From positions 1 through 64,000 of the forward strand of contig NW_004451871.1 in assembly GCF_000321225.1 (NCBI RefSeq): a stretch of DNA of 64,000 nucleotides, given 5' to 3'. Origin of the DNA: Odobenus rosmarus divergens (lineage: Eukaryota; Chordata; Mammalia; Carnivora; Odobenidae). Every line of letters starts with the position of its first letter. Positions within the stretch are counted from its first letter, which is position 1. Below, piece after piece: positions 47,051 through 57,901 of the stretch. The translations under genes were made by a program, and so were the position numbers. The notes beneath the pieces were generated by a model. The model saw only the letters and a list, made by a program, of their open reading frames with translations, ran no database searches and had not been told where the DNA came from.

Positions 47051-47243
47051 ATTTGTTTTTAAAGGTTTTATTTATTTGACACACAGAGAGTGAGCACAAG
47101 TAGGCAGAGCAGCAAGCAGAAGGAGAGGGAGAACTAGGCATCCCGCGGAGCAGGGAGTCCGATGTGGGGCTTGATTCCAGGACCCTGGGATCATGACCTG
47201 AGCCAAAGGCAGACACTTAATGACTGAGGCACCCAGGTGCCCC
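47051..47243 (-). mobile_element. Can-SINE, minus strand
   Basis: Perfect 13-bp TSD 'agtttgtttgttt' at 47038-47050 and 47244-47256. The preceding DNA (46985-47036, 'ggactttagagattgtctagtccaatc') is the start of an old SINE-like relic that seems to resume near 48530. Confidence 0.95.
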
Positions 47244-47261
47244 AGTTTGTTTGTTTTACTT

Positions 47262-47390
47262 TTTCCATATTTTATTTTTTACTGAAGTATAATCAATATA
47301 CAGGGTTATATTAGCTTTAGGTGTACAGTATAATTCTGTACATTACTGAGTGCTCATCATGGTAAGTGTATTCTGTGGAGTTAATTTTAG
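47262..47390 (-). mobile_element. Old L1 3' terminal piece, minus strand
   Basis: 'ttttttactgaagtataatcaatatacagggttatattagctttaggtgtacagtataa' is antisense L1MA-like 3' end sequence. Confidence 0.7.
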
Positions 47391-47403
47391 AAAATATGAT
47401 TTG

Positions 47404-47598
47404 GGGCACCTGTGTGGCTCAGTTGGTTAAGTGACTGCCTTCGGCTCAGGTCACAAACCTGGAGTCCCGGGATTGAGTCCCACATCAGGCTCCCAGCTCA
47501 GCGGGGAGTCTGCTTCTCCCTCTGACCCTCCCTGCTCTCATGCTCTCTCTTACTCTCATTTTCTCTCAGATGAATAAATAAAATATAAAAAAAAGAAA
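47404..47598 (+). mobile_element. Can-SINE, plus strand
   Basis: Complete SINE with a perfect 13-bp TSD 'aaaatatgatttg' at 47391-47403 and 47599-47611. The following 47612-48010 is unrecognised DNA. Confidence 0.96.
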
Positions 47599-48019
47599 AA
47601 AATATGATTTGAACCTCTGGGCATGAGTCTAAGGCGTTTGCTGAAACATCAACATCAGCTTTGCCTCAACCCCTTGCAAGTGTTGGTATTTGAGACAAAG
47701 CTCTCATGACCCTTATGAGGCTCTAGGAGGCAGGGATAATTATAGCCAATCTTTTTTCTATATGTACTTTCTGAGTAATTGCACATATCCTATGCACGAT
47801 TTAGTAGTTAATGTTTAAAAGTCATAGCTCTCCTTTGTTCTACTCCTTCCTTGCTTTGAATTTGTTGATGAAACCTCCAGATAATTTTCTGAATAAAAAC
47901 CATGTCTAAACTAGTGCAATTCACTGTCCTCCTCTGGAGACAGTCCTGCACATCCACTCAGTATCAAGTCTGAGTGTACTATTTTCAGTGCGCAGTGACA
48001 GTATTCTTAATCCCTTTTT

Positions 48020-48257
48020 TCTAATGTCATCTATCCCCCCATGTACCTTCCCTTTGGCAACCATGTTTGTTCTCTGTATTTAAGAGTCTATGGTAAAAAA
48101 TAAAATAAAATAGAATTAAAATTTTAAAAAAGAGTCTATGGTTTGTCTCTTCTTTGCTTTGTTTCTTAAATTCCACATATATGAGTGAAATCATACAGTA
48201 TTTGTTTTTCTCTGACTTATTTCACTTAGTGTTATACCCTCTAGGTCCAGCTATGTT
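48020..48257 (-). mobile_element. L1 3' part of a 5'-inverted (twin-primed) L1
   Basis: Antisense L1 3' UTR to end of ORF2 ('ttaaattccacatatatgagtgaaatcatacag', 'cacttagtgttataccctctagg'). It joins at 48257/48258 to an ORF2 segment in the opposite orientation. A 35-base A-rich insert lies within it at 48095-48129. Confidence 0.88.
48095..48129. repeat. A-rich insert between 13-bp direct repeats
   Basis: 'aagagtctatggt' occurs at 48082-48094 and 48130-48142, flanking 35 bases made of AAAAT units and a short 'agaatta'. It looks like a retro-insertion of little more than an A-tail. Confidence 0.8.
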
Positions 48258-48525
48258 GTTGTAATACCTAGGAATTAACTTAACAAGACAAAAGACCTGT
48301 ACTCCAAAAACTATACAAGATTGATGATAGAAATTGAAGATGACACAAACAAATGGAAAGATATTCCATGCTCATGGATTAGAAGAACCAATATTGTTAA
48401 AATGTCCATACTATCCAAAGCAATCTATAGTTTTAATGCAACCCCTATCAAAATAACAACATCACTTTTCACAGAACTAGAACAAATAATACTAAAATTT
48501 GTATGGAACCACAAAAGACCCTGAA
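48258..48525 (+). mobile_element. Inverted 5' segment of the same L1
   Basis: ORF2 text in plus orientation ('taatacctaggaattaac' through 'tttgtatggaaccacaaaagacc'), 67 codons open at 48321-48524. It comes from well upstream of the 3' part next to it, as in twin-primed L1 insertions. Confidence 0.88.
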
Positions 48526-49959
48526 TAGTCATCTGCTTTTTTCACATTAGAAGATTGAGACCAAAAGAGGAAAAGAAGTTTATGTAAAGTCATAGTTATT
48601 TAGTGGTAGAACTAGGACTCAAATGCAGGCCTTAGGCAATACTCAGTTTTATAATGAAACTAGAAGGAGTTTTCTGCATCTTACATGGTAGGACTACTGT
48701 ACAAGCTCATCTTAGACCATATCTCATCCAGGCTCCTGGATATATCATCTTTCCTTTATTCACAAAAAATATTCTCACCTGTTGGCAGGAAGGCTATGGG
48801 AGAGTGAAAGAAAGAAAGGTAAACCTATTTGAGTAGACCAACTAACAAAAATTAAAAGGGGATGATTAATTAAGGGTCTTATAGAGCCTGTTTCTTCTTT
48901 TAGTTGTGAATTGACTGTAAGAAGAGGAATAGAAACATGGTTTATCATACTTAATCAGTAAGAGAATATCTGGAAATGCAACAGCTGTCCTAAATATATC
49001 CAAGTCAGTAACTGATATAAAAAGGCGAGGTGAGAAAAAAGATGAACAGGTTGTATCTGCTTCTGATACCCCCTGTGGTATTTTATTCCATCCCCAGTAT
49101 TTATTTATTGTGATAGTTAGAATAGCTCTGTTTAGTAAGTTTCAGTCATATGGTAAGGACTCTCTACTGTTATTTATATTTTATTTATATTTTACTTAAC
49201 AGATAATTCTATAGGGATCTAAATTACACAGAGATCTCATTGTGCATTCTTGGAAAAAAGTGGCTAGAAAACACTGTTTTAACATTTATAGTCCTTGCCC
49301 CAGTATGTGGAAGGCATCATGCAAGGTATTTCTTCCCAAAACTTTTATAATCATTTGAAATCAGGAGCAAGGAGGGCTCCTGATAGGGAGGAAAAAGAAT
49401 TTACTTAGTAGAATAAGACTACAAATAGTTGAGATTAATGCTGTGCATCCTTCTGATATATAAATAATATCATTTCTGAGTACATAGGGCTGGGAATTAG
49501 AAGTTAGAGTCCCATTTTTATTAATGGTTATCCAATTAAAGTTAATGAGCTGTTTCCAAGCATTTTGGTGGTTTTATGTGAGTGATTACAACTGTCATCA
49601 TTGGAGCTTTAACATGAATTCTGTACCTGTTGGAAATGCACAAAATCTAATTTATAGCTAAAAGAAACTTCCTCCAAACAAATTGTTACATGCCACAAGC
49701 AGAAATCTATTTGTTTGTTTAAATTAGGCTTGGAGAGTATGGATGGTAAGCTATCAGCTTTGAAAAATTCCTTTTGGTGGAATTAAGAAGAATGCATTAT
49801 AAAACAAAATTATCTTTCAAACTAGCAAGTCCTAACTTTTCTGTTTTTATTTTATTTCTCCATCTCCCTGCTGTTATCATCCAATAAGTGATTGAATTCA
49901 GTAAATTCTAGAGCCATGAGGAATCTCAAATCCATTTTTTTCCTTGCAATTATCTTAAC
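48526..49959. other. Unique DNA with an old SINE-like relic
   Basis: About 48535-48635 ('acattagaagattgagaccaaaagagg', 'gtagaactaggactcaaatgcagg') resembles a MIR-type relic read in reverse. The rest, to 49959, shows nothing I can name. Confidence 0.5.
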
Positions 49960-51425
49960 CCAGACTTTTAATACCTTTCACTTAAATCATTACAGTGGTC
50001 TCAAACCATTTTTTTGTTTTTTTGTTTTTTGTTTTTTTTTACTACTGGCCTTTCCTCTTTCCTATCTAGTAGTTCACAAACTTAATGTGTATTAGAATCA
50101 CATGAAAAGCTTATAAAACAGAAACTTTAGGATTTTGTTCAGTTTCTAATTCAGTAGGTCTGGAGGAGGGTAAGAATTTGTAACTAGCAAATCAGTGCTG
50201 ATGCTGCCAGTTCTGGGATCACACTTTGAGTAGCCCCACTCTAGTCCATCCTTTTCCCTGTACACTGCTGGCCAAGTCCAACTTCTTAAAGCATAGCTCT
50301 ATTTATGTCTCTGATGTTTACAGAATTCCTGTGGATCTCCATGCTCTAACAAAATTCTCTGCATCCTGACAGAAAAGCTTTCTTCTGTTTTCTTAGCCCC
50401 ACCTACCTTCCTGCCTCATCTTCTATCTTTACTTTTTAATATGTTAGATTGCATAATCAGTTATATACAAGAGATCTGGAATTAGATACACTTGGGTTTG
50501 AATCCTATCTCCCCCATTTAAAGTGGAAAGTTGGATAATTACCATAGGCCTTGGTTTTCTAATTTGTAAAATTAGCATAATAGTACCAACCTTTTAAGAT
50601 CTTTGTTAGGATTAATTAATACATTTAAAATACTCAGAAGAATGTCTGACACTCAATGAATGGTAGTTATTATTATAAATAGATCTAAATATACATCTCA
50701 TCATTTCCTGAAAAAGCCTCCCTGGTTTCCTTCCTTATAATTATGCTTATACGCATAACTCTCCTTCCCCTGGTAAATCTTTTCCTCAATTTCTACCTTT
50801 GGCAAATCCTTCTCATTTATTAAGGTTTGTCTCAAATGCCAAATGTCAACTCTTTCAGGAAATATTTCTTTACCCTCATCCCCCAGCCAGAGGAATGAGA
50901 TCTGTCTCTCCTGAATATACATACCACACCTATATGTACTTCTTTCACTGTGTGTTTTTCTTTGTATTATAAATAATCAGATGGTTTTCATGTCCCCCTA
51001 CTTGATTGTAAATTCCTAGAGAATAGGGTTTAATGTCTTTTACCCTCAGTACCCAGTAGGTACTTCATAAGGTATAACAGAGACTACATGATCTATTACC
51101 TGCTTACATATCAAGCCTCCTCTTATCTCATTCTACCCTTTATTTTGTGTATTTTGGTCATACTGAAATTTTCCATTCCTGGAATGCACCATGTTCTTTT
51201 CTGCTTCAGGGCCCTCGTACATGCTATTCCTTCAGGCTGCAACATTTGTTTTGTAAGACCTTTCCTGTTATATCATCTGGAAGCACACTTCACTTCTTTG
51301 TCATAAATAATACCACTTTTGTATATAGTTGTTTTATGTTTATTTTCCCCATTTCTCCAAGAAGGAAGAAAATATATCTGTTCTGTTCACACCTTATATC
51401 CCAATGTCTAGGGTAGTGTTTTTAA
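49960..51425 (+). repeat. Cluster of L2 LINE relics with MIR
   Basis: L2-like plus-strand pieces: about 50240-50440, 50695-51075 ('ctacttgattgtaaattcctagagaatagggtttaatg', 'cagtacccagtaggtacttcata') and 51120-51425 ('ttttctgcttcagggccctcgtacatgctattccttcaggctg'). A MIR (plus) lies at 50455-50685 ('gggtttgaatcctatctcccccattt' to 'cactcaatgaatggtagttatt'). All are ancient. Confidence 0.75.
50062..50240 (+). mobile_element. MER5A-type DNA transposon relic
   Basis: 'agttcacaaacttaatgtgtattagaatcacatgaaaagctta', 'ctaattcagtaggtctggaggagggtaagaattt', 'tgatgctgccagttctgggatcacactttgagtagcc' follow MER5A in order. Confidence 0.88.
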
Positions 51426-51568
51426 ACTGCTTTGCTCACCTAACATTATATAATGAAAACTTGACAGGAATTGCATTGAATCTATAGATGACATTTGGTA
51501 GTACTGACATATTAACAATGTTAATGCTTCCAATCCATGAACATGAGATACCTTTTAATTTGTGTTTC

Positions 51569-51762
51569 CTTTTTTTTTAATTTTTACTTATTTATTTGAC
51601 AGAGAGACACAGCGAGAGAGGGAACACAAGCAGGGGGAGCGGGAAAGGGAGAAGCAGGCTTCCAGTGGAGCAGGGAGCCCAATGCCGGGCTCGATCCCAG
51701 GACCCTGGGATCATGACCTGAGCCGAAGGCAGACGCTTAATGACTGAGCCACCCAGGCGCCC
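51569..51762 (-). mobile_element. Can-SINE, minus strand
   Basis: Near-consensus inverted SINE inside the old L1. The host word 'atttgtgt' is repeated on both sides (51558-51565 and about 51766-51773). Confidence 0.93.
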
Positions 51763-51844
51763 CTTATTTGTGTCTTCTATTTCTTATATCATTGTCTCAT
51801 AGTTTTCAGAGTAGAGTTCTTTAACCTCCTTAGTTAAAAATTTT

Positions 51845-52032
51845 TAAAGATTTATTTTTTTTATTTGAGAGAGAAAGAGAGAGAGCTTGAGTGAGGGGAA
51901 GGGCAGAGGGAATGGAAGAGAAGCAGACTCCCCACTAAGTACATAGCCTGACACGGGGCTTGATCTCAAGACCCTGAGATCATGCCTTGAGCCAAAATCT
52001 AGTTTTGCACGCTTAACCAATCCAGGTGCCCC
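51845..52032 (-). mobile_element. Older Can-SINE, minus strand
   Basis: Diverged inverted SINE ('agatcatgccttgagccaaaatc'). The head is damaged, with 'cttaaccaatccaggtgcccc' lacking the 'ctgagcca' portion. No TSD is clear. Confidence 0.88.
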
Positions 52033-52273
52033 AGTTCCTAAGTATTTTATTGCTTCTGATGCTATTGTAAATAGAACTGATTTATCTCTTTTTCAGAAAA
52101 TTCATTTTTAAGGTATAGAAATGCTACTGATTTTGTATATTAATTTTGTATTCTACAACTATACTGAGTTCATTGATTGGATCTAACAGTTTGTTGGGCC
52201 TTCAGGAGTTTCTAATATATAAAATCATTTCACCTACACATAAGAACAGTTTTACTTCTTCCTTTCCAATTCT

Positions 52274-52465
52274 TTTTTTTTTTAAGATTTTATTTATTTA
52301 TTTGAGAGAGAGAGAGAGAGCACAAGAGTAGGGGGAGGGGCAGAAGGAGAAAAGCAGACTTCCAGCTGAGCAGGGAGCCTGACATGGGGCTTGATCCCAG
52401 GATTCTGGGATCATGACCTGAGCAGAAGGCAGATGCTCAACTGACTGAGCTACCCAAGCGTCCCC
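52274..52465 (-). mobile_element. Can-SINE, minus strand
   Basis: Perfect 16-bp TSD 'cttcctttccaattct' at 52258-52273 and 52466-52481. Confidence 0.97.
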
Positions 52466-53937
52466 CTTCCTTTCCAATTCTGATAGCTTTTTATTTCTTT
52501 TTCTTGTGTGATCGCTCTAGCTAGGACTTCAGAATAGAAGTGATAAGAGTGGGTATCTTTGTCCTGTTTTAGAGGAAAAGTTTTAAATTCTTCACCATTA
52601 AGTATAACGTTAGCTGTGGACTTGTCATATATGGCCTTTATTATGCTGAGATATGGTCTTTCTATACCTAGTTTGTTGAATTTTTATCATGAATAGATGT
52701 TAAATGTTGTTAAATGTTTTCTCTGTGTCTATTGAGATGATCATTAGATTCTTTTCCTTCATTCTATTAATATGACCTACAACATTGATTGATTTGCATA
52801 TGTTGAAACATCCTTGCATTTCAGGGATAAATCACAATTTATTATGGTAAATGATACTTTCAATGTGCTTCTGAATTTGGTTTGCTGGTAATTTGTTGAG
52901 AATTTTTGCATCTATATTTATCAGGGATATTGGCCTGTAGTTTTCTTTTCTAATAGTGTCGTTTTGTGATTTGGTATCAAAATAATGCTAGCCTCATAAA
53001 ACGAGTTTGGGATTGTTCCTTCCTCTTTGATTTTTTGGAAGAGTTTGAGAAGGATTGGTGTTAATTCTTTAAATTTTCGGCAAAGTTCACCAGTGAGGCT
53101 TTTGGGTCCTGGGCTTTACTTTGTTGTGAGATTTCTTATTACTGATTCAATCTCTTTACTAGTAGTTGGTCTATTCAGACTTTCTATTTCCTCCTCATTC
53201 AATATTGGTAAGTCCTAAGTTTTCCAACCAAGTGAGATAAAACTTGTAAGTTTATTGAAGAATTTTTTTCATTTCTTCTAGTTTGTTCACGTTTTTGGCA
53301 TATAGTTGTTCATAGTAGCTTCTTATTATCCTTTGAATTTTTGTATTATCAGTTGTAATGTCTCCTTTTTCATTTTGTTAATTTGGGTCCTTTCTTTTTT
53401 TTCCCCTTGGTTAATCTAACTAAAGATTTGTGAACTTTATCTTTTGAAAGAACCAGCTCTTAGTTTGCTTTTATTTTCCATCATTTTTCTGCTATCTATT
53501 TCTTTTATTTCTGCTGTAATCTTTATTATTTCCTTTCTTCTAACTTTGGGGTCAGCTTGTTTTTCTTTTTCTAATTCCTTAAGTCATAGAGTTGGATTGT
53601 TTATTTAAGATCTTTCTTGTTTTTCAATGCAGGCATTTATTGCTATACACTTCCCTCCTAGAACTGCTTTTGCTGTACCCTACAAGTTCTGTTATGCTGT
53701 GTTTCCATTTTCAATTTTCTCAGGAAACTTTTTTATTTCCCCTTTAATTTATTCTTTGATCCATTGGCTGTTTAGGATAATGTCATTTAATTTTATGTGT
53801 GTGTGAATATTCCAGTTTTCTTCTTGTAACTGATTTCTAGTTTAATGTCATTGAGGTCAGAGAGGATACCAGGTATGATTTCAGTTTTCTTGAATTTGCT
53901 AAGATTGTTTTGTGGCCTAACATATGATCGATCCTAA

Positions 53938-53997
53938 AAACAAAACAAACAAACAAAAAACACAAAAAAATGAAAAACAAAACAAAACAAAAAAACA
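53938..53997. repeat. A/C-rich insert in old L1
   Basis: About 60 bases of AAAC/AAAAC units replace roughly 12 bases of expected L1 text between 'catatgatcgatcct' and 'catgtgcacctgag'. No flanking duplication is visible. Confidence 0.8.
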
Positions 53998-55324
53998 TTT
54001 CATGTGCACCTGAGAAGAATGTGCATTCTGCAGTTGTTGGATAGAATGTTCCATATTCTGTTAGACCCATTTGGTCTATAGTGTTGTACAAATCCACTGT
54101 TTCCTTGTTGATTCTCTGTTGGAATCATCTGTCCATTGTTGTGAGTGGAGTATTAAAGTTCCCAACTATTATTGTATTACTGTTTATTTCTCCAGTTTGT
54201 TCTGTTATTTTTTGCTTTATATATTTAGGTGTTCCAATGTTGGGTGCATAAATACTTACAATTGTTATATCTTCTTGATGGATTGACCACTTTATCATTA
54301 CATAATGAACTTCTTTGACTCTTTTTACCATTTTTTAAAAATGAATTTTGTCTGATATAAATATACCTCTGCTTTTGGTTTTTTGGTTTTGGTTATCATT
54401 TGTTTAAAATGTCTTCTTCCATCTCTTCACTCTCAGCCTATGTGTGTTAAAAAAGGTGAAAGTGAGTCTTTTGTAGGAAGCATATTGTTAGATTTTTTAT
54501 ATCCATCATCCATTCTCTGTCTTTTAATTGCAAAATTTATTCAGTTCATGCTTAAAATAATTATTGACAGTTAAGGACTTACTATTGTCATTTCCTTAAT
54601 TGTTTTCTGGTTGTTTTGTAAGATCTGTTTTTCCTTGTTTCTTATCATGCTGTCTTTGTGTTATGTCTTTTGGTATCAGTATGTATGCTTTGCCTTCTTT
54701 ATTGTGTTCTTTTATGTAATACCACAGGATTTTCTCTGGTGGTTACCATGAAGCTTACATAAAATATCTTAAACTTATAACACCCTATCTTAAACTGACA
54801 ACTTAACTTCTATAGGACTCATAAACTTTACACTTTCACTTCTCTTCACCCTCACATTTGAGGTTGTTGCTTTTATAATTTACAGGTTTTTTAATATTGT
54901 GTAAGTAATAACAGATTAATGTTGTTATGATTATTTGTACCATGTTCTTTTTTGAAAAAATTAGACTAGAGTTATAAGTGAGTTATGCACCACTATTATC
55001 ATGTTGCGGAACTTAATTATGACTATATATGTACCATCACCAGTGAGATATATGCTACATTTTTTCTGTTTTTATGATATTAATTAACATTCTTTTACTT
55101 CCTCTTAGAGAACTCCCTTTAACATTTCTTGTAAGGCAGGTCTAGTGGTAATAAATTTCTTCAGCTTTTTTTGTATAAGAAAGTCTTTATCCCTCCTTCA
55201 TTTCTGAAGGACAAGTTCATTGGATATAGAATTCTTGGTTGACAGGTAGTGTTTTTTTCAATTCGAATATATCATCTCATTCTTTCCTGACCTAAAAAGT
55301 TTCTGTTAAAAAATCCACTGATAG

Positions 55325-55516
55325 GGGCACCTGGGTGCCTCAGTCAGTTAAGCGTCTGACTTTGGCTCAGGTCATGATCCTAGGGTCCTGGGATCGAGCC
55401 CCGCATCAGGCTCCCTGCTCCACGGGAAGCCTGCTTCTCCCTCTCCCACTCCCCCTGCTTATGTTCCCTCTCTCACTGTGTCTCTCTCGGTCAAATAAAT
55501 AAATAAAATCTTTAAA
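55325..55516 (+). mobile_element. Can-SINE, plus strand
   Basis: Complete SINE in the ORF1 part of the old L1. Perfect 17-bp TSD 'aaaaaatccactgatag' at 55308-55324 and 55517-55533. Confidence 0.97.
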
Positions 55517-57886
55517 AAAAAATCCACTGATAGTCTTATGGGAGTTCCCTTGAATGTAATTTCTCTCTTTCCTCTTGATGCTCTTAAAATTCTTTATTTT
55601 CCTTTGGTTTTTGATAATTTAATTATAGTGTCTTGGTGTAGCCCTATTTGGGTTGAACCTATTTGGGATCCTTTGGGCTTCATGGATCTGGATGTCCATT
55701 TCTATTCCAGGCTTTGGAATTTTTCAGCCATTATTGCTTCAAGTATACTTTCTATTACCTTTTTCTTTCTCTTTTCTTTCTGGAATTTTCATAATGCAAA
55801 TATTGTTTCTTTTCATTGTGTCCCATAATTCCCACAGCCTTTCTCCACCCTTTTTCATTCCTTTTTCTATTTGTTCTTCTGGGCAATTTCCAATGTCTTA
55901 TCCTCCAGGTTATTGATTTTTTATTCTGTATGATCAGGTCTATTTTGAAACTCTGTTGAATTCTTCAGTTCAGTTATTTTTTAACTCTAGGATTTCTGTT
56001 TGGTGCTTATTGATGGTTGCCATTTCCTTTTCAAATTTCTTGTTTTGTTTATGCATTGTTTTCCTAATTTTGTTTAGTTGTCTGGTTGTTTTCTTGCAGT
56101 TCATTAAACTACATTGAGAGCATTATTCTGAATTTTTGTCTGATAGTTAACAGGTCTCCATTTCTTTAGGGCTAATTATTGGAACTTTATTAGTTTCCTT
56201 TGGTGGTGTTGTATTTACTTGGATTTCCATGATCCTTGATTCCTTACATTGGTGTCTGCTCATTTGAGTAATCAGGTTCATCTTCCAACTTTACTATTTT
56301 ACTTTGGCAGAGACAGTTCTTCACCAGGTAGCACAGTTTGGGATTTTGATTGTATCTGCTGAGAATGTCCTGGGGCAGTTGTGGCTTGCAATTATGACCT
56401 ATTTTTGGTGAGGTAACAGCTTGAGCTCTGAGGACAGAGATGGCAGAGTATGCTGCTGGCTGAGAAGAGTTAGATAGGACTGCTGGCTTGGTTCTGTACC
56501 TAAGTAAGGTTCTAGTATGGGCTCCATGGTTGCCTGGATTTTCTGGTCAGTCCTATTAGATGGTTAGAACTGACTACTATATTAATATAGTAAGTGGGGC
56601 TATGAATTAACTTCCTTGGCCTGGTAGGGCAGCAGGATGGGACCCAAGGCCTGTACAGCTCATTGTTTAAGGATCTTAATCAGGCCAGAGTGTGCACCAA
56701 CTTCCCTGGTCAGGTAAGGCCACTGGTTTTGTTCTGCAGGTGAGGGAAGCCACAGGCTGCGCTCTCCATTTTAGTGCCACTGTATGTAGGGATATTAAGT
56801 AGTTATACAGCTTCTTATGTGCTATGGTAAAGATCCTTAGTCAAAGAAGCTATAGGCTGTATTCAGTGATGAGTAGGGATACAAGGTAGATTCTCTGCCC
56901 AGGTGTAGTGAGAGAAGCATCTCTAAAACTGGTAAATAATTTTGTTGTCTTAATTCAAGTTGACTCAAACCCCAAGTTCCTTGATCAACTAAGCAACTGA
57001 CTTTGCTCTGCACACTATTGGCTATGGCCACCCACCTCTTAGCTCAAATGTTGTGGTCCACAAATCTTCCTGGAGTTGTGTCCAGCCCTTCTGGGAAGAT
57101 GGGGCCAGAAGACACCTTCCACAGTGGCTGTGGCTGTGATTCAACTTCATATTTTGGAGGAAGGGGAAGGGGCCACTCCATACTATGTTCAGTATTGTTG
57201 GATATTGCTAATATCCAAACTGAGCAAATAACAAATAGTAACAATTTTTGAAGGGAATGTAGGGCAATGGGAACACTCATTTCTTTAATTTCCTGGTTGA
57301 CCCATTCATTCTTTAGCAGGATGCTCTTTAACCTCCAAGTGTTTGAGTTCCTTCCAAATTTCCTCTTGTGAATGAGTTCCAGTTTCAAAGCATTATGTTC
57401 TGAAAATATGCAAGGAATAATCTTAATCTTTTGGTACCAGTTGATACCTGATTTGTGACCCAGTATGTGGTCTATTCTGGAAAATAATGAGTATTCTGTT
57501 GTTTTAGGATGCAACATTCTGTGTATATATCTGTTAAGTCCATCTGGTCCATTGTGTCATTCAAAGCCCTTGTTTCTTTGTTGATCTTCTTAGATGATCT
57601 GTTCATTGCTGTGAGGAGGGTGTTGAAGTCCCCTACTATTAATGTATTATTATCAATGCATTTCTTTACTTTGGTTATTAATTGGTTTATATAATTGGAT
57701 GCTCCCATGTTGGCTGCATAAATATTTACAACTGTTATATCTTCTTGTTGGATAGACCATTTAAGTATGGTATATTGTCCCTCTACATCTCTTACTACAA
57801 TCTTTGGTTTAAAATCTTATTTGTCTGATATGAGGATTGCTACCCCAGCTTTCTTTTGAAGTCCATTAGTGTGATAAATTGTTCTC

Positions 57887-57901
57887 CACCCCTTCACTTT
57901 C
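57887..57901. repeat. Left TSD of LIN28A pseudogene
   Basis: 'caccccttcactttc', identical to 59375-59389. It lies directly against the poly(T) that represents the pseudogene's A-tail. Confidence 0.98.

Larger units (their letters stand above)
51443..57243 (-). mobile_element. Old LINE-1 (L1MA-like), minus strand, 3' truncated
   Basis: Reading on the minus strand: 5' UTR (57243 to about 56180), ORF1 remnant (about 56160-55100), ORF2 remnant (about 54590-51443). The last part of ORF2 and the 3' UTR are absent at the left end (51443). RT-region landmarks are seen antisense at 52560-53200 ('gtgggtatctttgtcctg', 'ggtttgctggtaatttgttgag'). Four SINEs (51569, 51845, 52274, 55325) and an A/C-rich insert (53938-53997) interrupt it. 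Its right end abuts a younger L1 at about 57244. Confidence 0.9.
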
